DNA from: CAZKYP01 sp964556885
GTDB lineage: Bacteria; Planctomycetota; Phycisphaerae; Sedimentisphaerales; Anaerobacaceae
NCBI GenBank assembly: GCA_964556885.1
Contig: CAZKYP010000081.1
Span: 1 to 14,147 of the forward strand
Length of the DNA stretch: 14,147 nucleotides
Direction: 5' to 3'
The position numbers and the translations under genes are program-made. Under the pieces are notes generated by a model. The model saw only the letters and a list, made by a program, of their open reading frames with translations. It was not told the DNA's origin and ran no database searches. Each line of letters starts with the position of its first letter. Positions within the stretch are counted from its first letter, which is position 1. This document shows, piece by piece, positions 1 to 6,368 of the stretch.

Positions 1-695
1 GCAACCAACGGAATAACTTTTTTGTCATGTGCAAAGATAATATTAATAATTTCCTCGCACATTCCCTTCCATTCCTTCCATGTTATTTGTCCCAATTGCC
101 CGTTGTACGTCGTTGGCTCATTGAAAATATCATAAAAGGCAACAGTCGGAATATTGGCGTAACGAAATGAAACGCTTCTCCAGAAACTAAATGTTTCCTG
201 CTTGTCGGTTTCATACATCGGATGCTGAAAAAGGCCGGTCTTCAGGTTCCCGATAGAATGCCAATCTATAATCAAGTACATCTCAAGCTCAGAGGCCCAA
301 ATAACAGCCTGGTCCAACAGCTTGAAGTATTCTTCCCGGCCGCGTTGCCTCCAGGCGACCGGATGTACCGGTATTCGAATGACATTTGCGCCCCATTCTT
401 TTATTATTTCGAAATGTTTTTTAGTCCAATGGCCGTTCTTCAGAATTTTGTCCGGGTCGGAAATATTAACTCCCCTGAAAATTACACGGTTACCGTTTTC
501 ATCAACGAACTTATTTCCCTCGACACGTATAAAACTTAACTTCGTATCAATCTTTTTGATGTCAAATTTGTCCGGATACGGCATGTTCCACCATTGATTC
601 GAGGCGATTTGGTTCCGTTCTGTTGAAAGTAGCGTGTCAGTTGAAATCATTGTAAACATCAAACAAAACATTGAGAGTGTAATGATAGTTTTCAT
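1..695 (-). CDS. Secreted glycoside hydrolase family 5 (cellulase-like), 3' end beyond the window
   Basis: Reading the minus strand from the ATG at 695 gives 231 open codons to the left edge, so the C-terminus is missing. Residues 1-24 form a signal peptide (MKT, then a hydrophobic stretch). A TIM-barrel start follows: 'FVDENGNRVIFRGVN' (63-77) is the typical first GH5 strand, 'GANVIRIPVH' (102-111) carries the conserved Arg107, 'IIDWHS' (142-147) the conserved His146, and 'YDIFNEPT' (188-195) the acid/base Glu193. The nucleophile Glu lies past the edge. A GGAG Shine-Dalgarno sits 5 nt upstream of the ATG. GH5 enzymes hydrolyse beta-1,4-glucans, mannans and related polymers; the substrate cannot be told here. 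The signal peptide suggests action in the periplasm or outside the cell. Family call is firm, specificity unknown. Confidence 0.88.
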   Translation of the reverse strand, partial: MKTIITLSMFCLMFTMISTDTLLSTERNQIASNQWWNMPYPDKFDIKKIDTKLSFIRVEGNKFVDENGNRVIFRGVNISDPDKILKNGHWTKKHFEIIKEWGANVIRIPVHPVAWRQRGREEYFKLLDQAVIWASELEMYLIIDWHSIGNLKTGLFQHPMYETDKQETFSFWRSVSFRYANIPTVAFYDIFNEPTTYNGQLGQITWKEWKGMCEEIINIIFAHDKKVIPLV

Positions 696-733
696 GTTTT
701 CTCCAATCAAGTTAATCAAATACCATCAAGAAA

Positions 734-808
734 ATTGGATTATTTATTCTCAGCAACTACCTTCTCAGCAGAATAATTCTATTATCACTGGAGAATAAAT
801 GATCCAAT
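734..808. repeat. Long imperfect inverted repeat, possible terminator or small repeat element
   Basis: The arms at 734-751 (ATTGGATTATTTATTCTC) and 791-808 (GAGAATAAATGATCCAAT) match at 17 of 18 positions, with a 39-nt loop. The single mismatch becomes a G-U pair in plus-strand RNA and an A-C mismatch in minus-strand RNA. It lies between the stop of the nucleotidyltransferase-kinase gene and the start of the GH5 gene, both minus strand. It is AT-rich with no clean U-tract, so a classical terminator is uncertain. Confidence 0.5.
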
Positions 809-847
809 CTAAAAAGTCAACTGATTTGAATTTGCCAGTTATAAGAT

Positions 848-1933
848 TTAATATTTTTTAATAAATGGCTCAATCACTTTGGTTTGAGGATGCTTGTTAA
901 TAAAATTATCCCGGTTTTTATTTGAAGAAAACAGGTAGAGCGCGTAGCCGCCCCATCCACCGCCACAATACTTGCATGCAAGACATTCTTTAGTATCCGC
1001 CAGAGCAGTCATGCCTTCATCTATTTGGGCCTGATAACTCATTCGTACCGCCTGGGCTAATTTATCCACGTCTTCACGCAGCACGGCTTCAGCGGCGAGA
1101 CGACTTGCTTTGCATATCAAATCATAGTCACGGTCCTTCTCGGTGACTCCGGGCGTATCATGTTCTACATCCGTATAATACAAAGCCATAAGACCTTTAA
1201 GCATGTTGCCGTTACGTTTCAGATGCAGCATGGGACGCAGGCCACTACGCCAAACGCATAAACCGGTTTCCTGAATTATTGCAGGGTCCTGCCAGCCGAC
1301 TCCCATATCAAGCTCGGTCTCGACACCGTCTTCTCCTTTAAGAAGCGCCCATGCACCGCTCCCACCCAGACCGGAACGCTTTTCGTAACCCCAGTCATAT
1401 AACGTCACCAACGGCGAGATTGTACAATTCACTATAAAACCATCCTCCCTGGAAAAACGCGGCACATCCAGCCATCCTCCCGCGAAATCGACCCGCAGCG
1501 GTGCATCCTTGGGAGCACGAATCCATTTTACAATCTTCGTCGTGGAAACCGGACTGAATTCGGGCGGAGTTTTAGGTAAAACAATATACTGAATCCCTGC
1601 CTGTGCACATAACCGGCGTTTTTTCTCGCCGTATTGATCATCTTCAGTGACAGCCAAAATATCCGGTTTCAGACTCAGAAAGTGATCTTTAAAATCTAAT
1701 CCAATTTCCAGGTTCTCTCCGACAACAACATCGTCAACCATCTCAAGTGATTCGATTAATACCTTTTTATGCTCCTGAGGTATCGAAGAGTGGCGTTTCT
1801 TATGCACCCACAACACTTCGTCCGAAGCAAAACACACCGTCAGGTGGTCTCCCAGGGCCTTGGCCTCATTGAAGAACTGAACATGACCGGCATGCAGAAT
1901 ATCATAACATCCCGAAACAAAAACTTTTTTCAT
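848..1933 (-). CDS. Bifunctional nucleotidyltransferase / GHMP sugar kinase fusion
   Basis: Residues 1-140 form an HxGH nucleotidyltransferase of the glycerol-3-phosphate cytidylyltransferase/HldE type: 'GCYDILHAGH' (8-17, HAGH at 14-17) and 'PVSTTKIVKWI' (128-138, the ISTT-like motif). Residues 143-361 are a GHMP kinase: motif 1 'PLRVDFAGGWLDVP' (145-158), the glycine-rich ATP loop 'GLGGSGAWA' (188-196), 'GWQDP' (213-217, HddA-like, Asp216 the likely base) and motif 3 'CKYCGGGWGG' (320-329). The kinase is about 220 residues, well short of the usual 300-plus. The likely role is making a sugar-1-phosphate and turning it into a nucleotide sugar in the cytoplasm, by analogy with HldE and FKP; the sugar is unknown. 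Start: GGGAAG lies 5 nt before the ATG. The gene is divergent from padR, and its promoter holds a PadR-like half-site. Confidence 0.82.
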   Translation of the reverse strand: MKKVFVSGCYDILHAGHVQFFNEAKALGDHLTVCFASDEVLWVHKKRHSSIPQEHKKVLIESLEMVDDVVVGENLEIGLDFKDHFLSLKPDILAVTEDDQYGEKKRRLCAQAGIQYIVLPKTPPEFSPVSTTKIVKWIRAPKDAPLRVDFAGGWLDVPRFSREDGFIVNCTISPLVTLYDWGYEKRSGLGGSGAWALLKGEDGVETELDMGVGWQDPAIIQETGLCVWRSGLRPMLHLKRNGNMLKGLMALYYTDVEHDTPGVTEKDRDYDLICKASRLAAEAVLREDVDKLAQAVRMSYQAQIDEGMTALADTKECLACKYCGGGWGGYALYLFSSNKNRDNFINKHPQTKVIEPFIKKY

Positions 1934-1949
1934 AACAACTTCCCGTACT

Positions 1950-2023
1950 AAATACTATGTGCAATAATTACTGCTAATAATCGTGTTCATTATCATGGAT
2001 TATAACGTTCCCGCATAGTATTT
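1950..2023. repeat. Widely spaced inverted repeat with PadR-like half-sites
   Basis: AAATACTATG at 1950-1959 is the exact reverse complement of CATAGTATTT at 2014-2023, with 54 nt between them. Both carry the TACTATG core that forms each arm of the palindrome at 2102-2122. The right copy lies in the spacer of the promoter of the minus-strand fusion gene; the left copy lies in its 5' leader, just before the ribosome binding site. Binding by PadR is inferred from the sequence match only. Confidence 0.5.
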
Positions 2024-2026
2024 CAA
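1999..2026 (-). promoter_or_regulatory. Sigma70-type promoter of the nucleotidyltransferase-kinase gene
   Basis: On the minus strand, TTGAAA (2026-2021, 5 of 6 to consensus) is followed after 16 bp by a perfect TATAAT (2004-1999). The spacer begins with TACTATG, the same half-site as in the padR operator. The leader to the ATG at 1933 would be about 60 nt. Confidence 0.6.
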
Positions 2027-2090
2027 AGATTAGAAAAGTGCCCATTAGATGAACTTGTTATTCTTTTTTTGCAAAAAAGGATTTTTTCTA

Positions 2091-2118
2091 TTGACAAACA
2101 CATACATAGTACTACTAT
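2091..2118 (+). promoter_or_regulatory. Sigma70-type promoter of padR
   Basis: A perfect TTGACA at 2091-2096 is followed after 16 bp by TACTAT at 2113-2118 (4 of 6 to TATAAT). The palindrome at 2102-2122 covers most of the spacer and the whole -10, so a bound repressor would block RNA polymerase. The leader to the ATG at 2156 is roughly 30 nt. Confidence 0.6.
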
Positions 2119-2122
2119 GTAT
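2102..2122. promoter_or_regulatory. Perfect 21-bp palindrome, likely PadR autoregulatory operator
   Basis: The arms ATACATAGTA (2102-2111) and TACTATGTAT (2113-2122) are exact reverse complements around a central C at 2112. PadR-family dimers bind short palindromes with ATGT/ACAT-like ends at their own promoters, and this one overlaps the padR spacer and -10. Position and symmetry make it the best operator candidate; binding is inferred. Confidence 0.7.
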
Positions 2123-2155
2123 AGATATTATATGTATCGAATATCGGAGACTAAA

Positions 2156-2497
2156 ATGACTGTTTCAAAAGATTTAATCGCTGCTTCGGCGACGCCACTT
2201 GTCCTTCTGATCCTTGCAGAAGGTGAGAATTACGGATACGCCATCATAAAGCGCGTGCACGAACTGTCCGGCGGGCAATTGCAGTGGACGGATGGAATGC
2301 TATATCCTGTACTGCACCGGCTGGAAAAACAGAAACTTATTCAATCCAGATGGATCGAATCTGAATCGGGACGAAAACGAAAATACTACAAAATCAAGAA
2401 AAGCGGAACCAAGGCGCTTAAAGAACATCAAAAACAGTGGAATATAGTTTATTCAACCTTAAAACAATTATGGGAGAGCAAACCATGTTTAACCTGA
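2156..2497 (+). CDS. PadR family transcriptional regulator
   Basis: The product is a 113-residue winged-helix repressor of the PadR type. Residues 13-34 match the N-terminal helices ('TPLVLLILAEGENYGYAI'), 'GMLYPVLHRLEKQKLI' (47-62) is the recognition-helix region, and 'GRKRKYYKIKKSG' (72-84) forms the wing. I chose the ATG at 2156 because GGAGA stands 5 nt before it and because an upstream ATG at 2069 lies before the promoter and operator. PadR proteins bind DNA as dimers and usually repress nearby transport, detoxification or signalling genes. The stop overlaps the start of the next gene by 13 nt, so the two are co-transcribed. Autoregulation through the palindrome upstream is likely. Confidence 0.9.
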   Translation: MTVSKDLIAASATPLVLLILAEGENYGYAIIKRVHELSGGQLQWTDGMLYPVLHRLEKQKLIQSRWIESESGRKRKYYKIKKSGTKALKEHQKQWNIVYSTLKQLWESKPCLT

Positions 2498-3195
2498 ACG
2501 AACAAATCAATAAGTGGCGCAGCACTCTCGCTCAATCGAAAATCCTTGCCAAGGCGGATATTGATGAACTCGAAAGCCATCTTCGAGAAGAAATGGAACA
2601 CATAAATACCACAAAACTCTCGGAACATGAGGTTTTTCTTATAGCCGCTCATAGACTCGGCAGTCCGGAGAACCTTTTACATGAATATGAAAAAATAAAT
2701 CGCGGCGTTGTATTCAGACAAAAATCCTTTTGGATAATCGCTATAGTACTTACTTACTTCCTAACAATATATTTAGCCCCCGCCATATTAAAAGGCTGTA
2801 TCCGACTTGCTATTAGCTGTGGAATAAGCGGCTACTCCGACCTCGGCCTTATTGGTTTCGCATCACAGATACTTACCTTAGCAGCAACTGTTTGTCTTTG
2901 TTACTTTTTTTACAGGCTGATATACAGCCGGGTATTCGAAAAGCGAATCAGCCGGATTACAACAAGAATGACCTTTTTAATAGCACTGCTAACATTTCTT
3001 GTTACATTTTATATCTATGGAATGTTTTTTCACATCCCGGTCCCCGGATTTCGTAACATTACTGTTTCAATAAACGAACAAGTAGCCTGGGCACTGACAT
3101 ATAGTAAAATAATATGGATTCTTCTATTGCCTACTATTTTTGTGACGGCACTAATCAGGCTTCGAAGAACAGGGCCGCACAATGCAAGCATATAA
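2485..3195 (+). CDS. HAAS-like N-terminal domain membrane protein, partner of PadR
   Basis: The 236-residue product has a helical N-terminal region (about 1-70; 'LNEQINKWRSTL', 'DELESHLREEME', 'LGSPENLLHEYEK') of the kind called HAAS/DUF1700-like and often encoded beside PadR genes. Four hydrophobic segments follow (about 82-100, 121-143, 161-182, 207-226), so it is an inner-membrane protein with a cytosolic N-terminus. Start: the reading frame is open further upstream (ATG codons at 2437 and 2470), but GGGAG at 2472-2476 gives a good ribosome site for the ATG at 2485, inside the end of padR. The family is thought to couple membrane or small-molecule signals to the PadR factor; the ligand is unknown. 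No transporter gene follows, unlike many PadR operons. Confidence 0.75.
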   Translation: MFNLNEQINKWRSTLAQSKILAKADIDELESHLREEMEHINTTKLSEHEVFLIAAHRLGSPENLLHEYEKINRGVVFRQKSFWIIAIVLTYFLTIYLAPAILKGCIRLAISCGISGYSDLGLIGFASQILTLAATVCLCYFFYRLIYSRVFEKRISRITTRMTFLIALLTFLVTFYIYGMFFHIPVPGFRNITVSINEQVAWALTYSKIIWILLLPTIFVTALIRLRRTGPHNASI

Positions 3196-3488
3196 GAGGA
3201 TGGATGCTTTTCCTTTAGTTTCGACCGTATTTTCCGTGATCGGGTTGAAGGTTCAGTAGTTCCCTGAGCTTACCCTGCAACATAGTTCAGGTATGGATCA
3301 TTTAAGCAGAATCATAATAAGTACCGGGATGTATGGACGGCTATCAGCCCGCCAATCAGATATGCACATAAAATTTAGTGGGACATTCACTTTTTGTCTC
3401 TTTGAGACTATAAAGAACGAACGCCCCACTCTACTCTTTATTACTGAAATTAGAAATTAGACTTATTAAACTTAGTCCACCTCAGACA
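3196..3488. other. Convergent intergenic region, weak stem-loops only
   Basis: This lies between two converging genes. AAGCAT (3186-3191) and ATGCTT (3204-3209) could form a 6-bp stem followed by TTT just past the upstream stop. A nested structure is possible with AGTGGG (3377-3382) against CCCACT (3425-3430) around GTCTC-TTT-GAGAC (3396-3408). Neither has a proper U-tract, so I do not call a terminator. No gene is visible. Confidence 0.4.
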
Positions 3489-4229
3489 TCAGTCCTTATG
3501 CCTGCAAAAACACGGAGGATTTATTGAATGCAAAATGCCGATAAGGCCTCCGAAAATATTATTGAGTGGATCATCTTCACGATGACGCTTGATTAAAGTC
3601 TTCTCGTCGGCTCCGAAGTAGTAGCGAAGGCCGAAATATACATGTTCGTAATCATCCTCGCCCATAGCCAAATTGCCATAAATCGTCAATCCTGGAGCAG
3701 AAGTTTGATATTCAACACCTACATCATATCTTTGAAAACCATCTGATGTATGTGCGCCGGCAGAGGCCAACAGATCATCACACAGGTAATAACCCGCAAT
3801 GATTCCCGCATAGCCCGAATTATCAACGTCTCCGTCCTGATGGCCGAGATAACCTGAAATTGTAAACTGGTTGTAATAGTATTCACCCTCAAAGCCTATT
3901 CTTCTTACTTCCGTATCATACGCTTCCGCACTGCTGGCCGCCAGGCCCAGAAGGCCGACGTTGGAATCACGCCAGAATGTATGCAATCCAAGCCCGTAAA
4001 CCTCATCAGGATTGATTCTGCCGGCTAAACCGTCAATTTGTATTCCATAACTCATACCGACAGGAAATGAGGCGCTGCCGGCAAAGGCTTTAGCCGTTTC
4101 GCCATCGATTTTACCATAGAGACCCTCCATTTTATAATTATTCATAGATACGGCATCATTGGCCAGTACAGGCGGGACTATAAAACAAATCCCAAAAACC
4201 AAACAAATGAACATTTTCACAGATTTCAT
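3489..4229 (-). CDS. Predicted outer-membrane beta-barrel (porin-like) protein
   Basis: A signal peptide (1-23, cleavage after 'PPVLA') precedes about 180 residues of alternating, aromatic- and glycine-rich strands: 'GMSYGIQIDGLAGRI' (58-72), 'VYGLGLHTFWRD' (77-88), 'RRIGFEGEYYYNQFTISGYLG' region (109-129), 'VGVEYQT' (170-176), 'HVYFGLRYYFG' (196-206). The last strand looks like a barrel-closing signal. It is followed by a 40-residue tail with 'LIKRHREDDP' (212-221), a motif I have seen at the end of a family of porin-like proteins in Proteobacteria. An outer-membrane role is inferred; substrate unknown. The start is firm: AAGGAGG lies 7 nt before the ATG. It has its own 5' region and is probably monocistronic. 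Confidence 0.7.
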   Translation of the reverse strand: MKSVKMFICLVFGICFIVPPVLANDAVSMNNYKMEGLYGKIDGETAKAFAGSASFPVGMSYGIQIDGLAGRINPDEVYGLGLHTFWRDSNVGLLGLAASSAEAYDTEVRRIGFEGEYYYNQFTISGYLGHQDGDVDNSGYAGIIAGYYLCDDLLASAGAHTSDGFQRYDVGVEYQTSAPGLTIYGNLAMGEDDYEHVYFGLRYYFGADEKTLIKRHREDDPLNNIFGGLIGILHSINPPCFCRHKD

Positions 4230-4534
4230 AATTTGCCTCCTTACATTAATTGATATTTCAATTGCTAAACTCCGTTTATATGGCCAGTATTAAAGCACAA
4301 ATTATCGTGGATTAGTATTCCTTAGACCTCCATATACAACCATCACTACACCATTCACTTACATAACAAATTAACAGGAATTATACCGCCGTCAATAAAA
4401 ATAAACAGCCGCTTAAAAAATTTATTTGGAAAAATATTTGGCAGGTTACTTCTGGGGAGATTCCGGTATATCTGTCTTTAAGCAGGAGGCTTTTTGATAT
4501 CTTGCAGATTTCTAATGCCAGGACGCATAAGTTC
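4230..4534. other. AT-rich intergenic region upstream of the barrel gene
   Basis: No gene is visible. The strong AAGGAGG ribosome site of the barrel gene occupies the left end. A minus-strand TATAAT (4385-4380) lies about 150 nt upstream of that ATG, but I find no matching -35, so no promoter is called. The right end is the 3' flank of the TPR gene; only a 4-bp stem is present there, with no convincing terminator. Confidence 0.4.
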
Positions 4535-5848
4535 TTAATTGAATCTTAGATTCAGCTCAAACTCGGCGGATGCCTTTTCGACATCTTTTTTCAGTGTTTG
4601 ATCCAATTTAACCGCCTGCAGCATGTCTTCCCTGGCTTTTGTATATTCCGTTAAGTTGGCATAGCCTATGGCCCGCGTGTAGTATGCTCTGGCATATTCC
4701 GGATTAAGCTCGATGGCTTTTGTGTAATCCGAGATAGACCGGTTGTATTGCCCCAGCGCTAAATAAGCATATCCTCGCCCAAAATATGCCTTGGCAAATC
4801 CGGAGTCGAGTTTTATAGCACTGGTATAATCCAATACGGCCTTGTCATACTCACCCGAGTCCAAATAAGCATTTGCTCGATTATAATAAGCGCTGACGTA
4901 TGTCGGTGCAAGATTTATGGCCTTGTTAAAATCTGTGATAGCCTCAGAATACTCTCTTAGTATGAAGCGAGCTCCTCCTCTATTATTATAGGCTTGAAAG
5001 TTTTGCGGATCGAGTTCGATTGCTCTATTATAATTGATGACTGCCTCAGCACTACGACCCGACATAAATTGCATCGTTCCCCGACAGTAATATATCTCAC
5101 TTGTCAGTTCTTTTTTATCTAACAGATGAATTGTCTTATTTTCTCCAACGAAATTATCGCTGTCTTTGTATATCCAGCGGCTTTTATCTCCATCATACTG
5201 ATTATTTATGATGATGCATTCGCTGATAAAATCATTTGCTTTGATCAGATCCACTACTATCATGGTGCCATCAGACAACCTGACAATATTGGCAACATGG
5301 TCCGATGTCACATTCATAACCGAAACGGACAAATCGATGGAATTACCGAGTATATAAAATAGTTGGGAATAGCCAAAACAATTAGCATATCTATCCTTAA
5401 TAATATCGGCTAAATCGAAGTAGTCTTTTCTGAAGATAATTTCTTTCCTTATGTGCTGTGCCAATGCCTCAATACTTCTTTCCTCTATATATGCCAATTG
5501 AGTTCCAGAGATGCGTCCTTTTCTATGAGATTCTTGTGCCCCAACAATCATAATTTTCCATGTGGTCAAGACATCTTGTCCCTGTGGATTCTCCCAATTA
5601 TTAACCATTGTGATAAAATCATCGATCACGGCTTCTGAATATTCCAGCTCTGTCACCATCTGCCGTATTTGTCTTAGTAGTACTTTGCTTTCTATTGAAG
5701 TAAACGTGAAAGTACTGGTAAGCTGCGGTCCGGGACATCGCTTTTTTAGGGCTCCATAAGTGCAGGTCATCGATATTACTATAATTGTAAAAACGGAAAT
5801 GCTTCTTATGAAAATTGTTTTTAAATAAGTGACATTTTCTAATATCAT
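4535..5848 (-). CDS. Exported transglutaminase-like protein with five C-terminal TPRs
   Basis: The N-terminus (about 11-32) is a signal peptide or membrane anchor. A transglutaminase-like core follows: 'YANCFGYSQLFYILGNSI' (154-171) gives Cys157, 'SDHVANIV' (182-189) gives His184, and 'MIVVDL' (196-201) gives Asp200, in the order and spacing of a papain/transglutaminase Cys-His-Asp triad. Residues 251-420 are five exact 34-residue TPRs, each with the A-x-x-x-Y/D...AI-x-L-(D/N)-P pattern. Such proteins may be proteases, amidases or crosslinking enzymes in the envelope, with the TPRs holding a partner; SirB1-type proteins have a similar order. Activity is not shown here. The start has only a weak AGG ribosome site. 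Its role and substrate are unknown. Confidence 0.78.
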   Translation of the reverse strand: MILENVTYLKTIFIRSISVFTIIVISMTCTYGALKKRCPGPQLTSTFTFTSIESKVLLRQIRQMVTELEYSEAVIDDFITMVNNWENPQGQDVLTTWKIMIVGAQESHRKGRISGTQLAYIEERSIEALAQHIRKEIIFRKDYFDLADIIKDRYANCFGYSQLFYILGNSIDLSVSVMNVTSDHVANIVRLSDGTMIVVDLIKANDFISECIIINNQYDGDKSRWIYKDSDNFVGENKTIHLLDKKELTSEIYYCRGTMQFMSGRSAEAVINYNRAIELDPQNFQAYNNRGGARFILREYSEAITDFNKAINLAPTYVSAYYNRANAYLDSGEYDKAVLDYTSAIKLDSGFAKAYFGRGYAYLALGQYNRSISDYTKAIELNPEYARAYYTRAIGYANLTEYTKAREDMLQAVKLDQTLKKDVEKASAEFELNLRFN

Positions 5849-6041
5849 TTAAAACCTATTTTGAATGTTTCAAAACTATCCTTAAATCTTCGCTGCCAGT
5901 CCAAAATATCTTTAACAACCAACAACACGAACACCATGCCTCAAACCAAGGCTTTTATATCGGCTTATCATCAAGAACAGTTTTAGGAAATTCGTGTAGT
6001 GGATTTAAGTGGGAATTGCAGCATAAGAGCTTTAAAAATGA
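5849..6041. other. Intergenic region, nothing recognised
   Basis: This is the 5' flank of the TPR gene (minus strand) and the left flank of the broken reading frame at 6042. I see no clear promoter, repeat or RNA gene. A short plus-strand frame from ATG 5936 (about 16 codons) has no support. Confidence 0.4.
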
Positions 6042-6355
6042 GGTTTCAACCTGAACCATCATTCAAAAACAACCGATAAAAATGATATGTTTAATATTGA
6101 TGCACAGAATCTTGTCTTTTCTTTTTTAACACCAAGGGATTTAAAAATTGACCAGATAATACTTATATAGTTTTTGTTTTGGCTTCGGCAACATTTATCG
6201 AAGCTGGGGCTTTTGTTATCTATAATACTAAAGCAGTAAAAGGAGAACTCGTCCTTGCAGGATATAAAAGAAATGATCTGCCTAAAGACATAAACATTGA
6301 TAAGATGATTAATATAGGAACTCAAATAATGATTGATGTAATGGATTTTGTGTGA
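6042..6355 (+). pseudogene. Frameshifted remnant of an unrecognised gene
   Basis: Two plus-strand frames look protein-like and meet. Frame A runs open from 6042 to a TAG at 6168-6170 and includes 'NIDAQNLVFSFLTPRDLKID'. Frame B is open from 6152 to a TGA at 6353-6355 and reads 'VFVLASATFIEAG', then 'VKGELVLAGYKRNDLP' and 'MINIGTQIMIDVMDFV'. They overlap at 6152-6167, so one indel there would join them into about 100 codons. No good start with a ribosome site is seen, and a stop precedes frame A. I do not recognise the family. The antisense frame (6059-6325, minus) is Cys/Ser/Phe-rich and looks like a shadow. A new family or sequencing error is possible. Confidence 0.35.
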
Positions 6356-6368
6356 CCGACTACAAGCT

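Noticed and set aside
222..597. Two overlapping plus-strand open frames at the left edge
   Set aside because: They are antisense to the clear GH5 reading frame and have no ribosome site or family motifs.
2069..2155. Longer PadR start at ATG 2069
   Set aside because: This stretch holds the promoter and the 21-bp palindrome, the extra residues do not fit the family, and ATG 2156 has a proper GGAGA site.
3396..3408. GTCTC-TTT-GAGAC hairpin as a bidirectional terminator
   Set aside because: The stem is only 5 bp and no U-tract follows on either strand.
4380..4385. Minus-strand TATAAT as promoter of the barrel gene
   Set aside because: No acceptable -35 at 15-18 bp; the nearby TTGACG is only 4 bp away and cannot pair with it.
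6059..6325. Minus-strand 88-residue open frame
   Set aside because: Composition is Cys/Ser/Phe/Ile-rich with no motif or ribosome site; it is antisense to the more protein-like frames on the plus strand.
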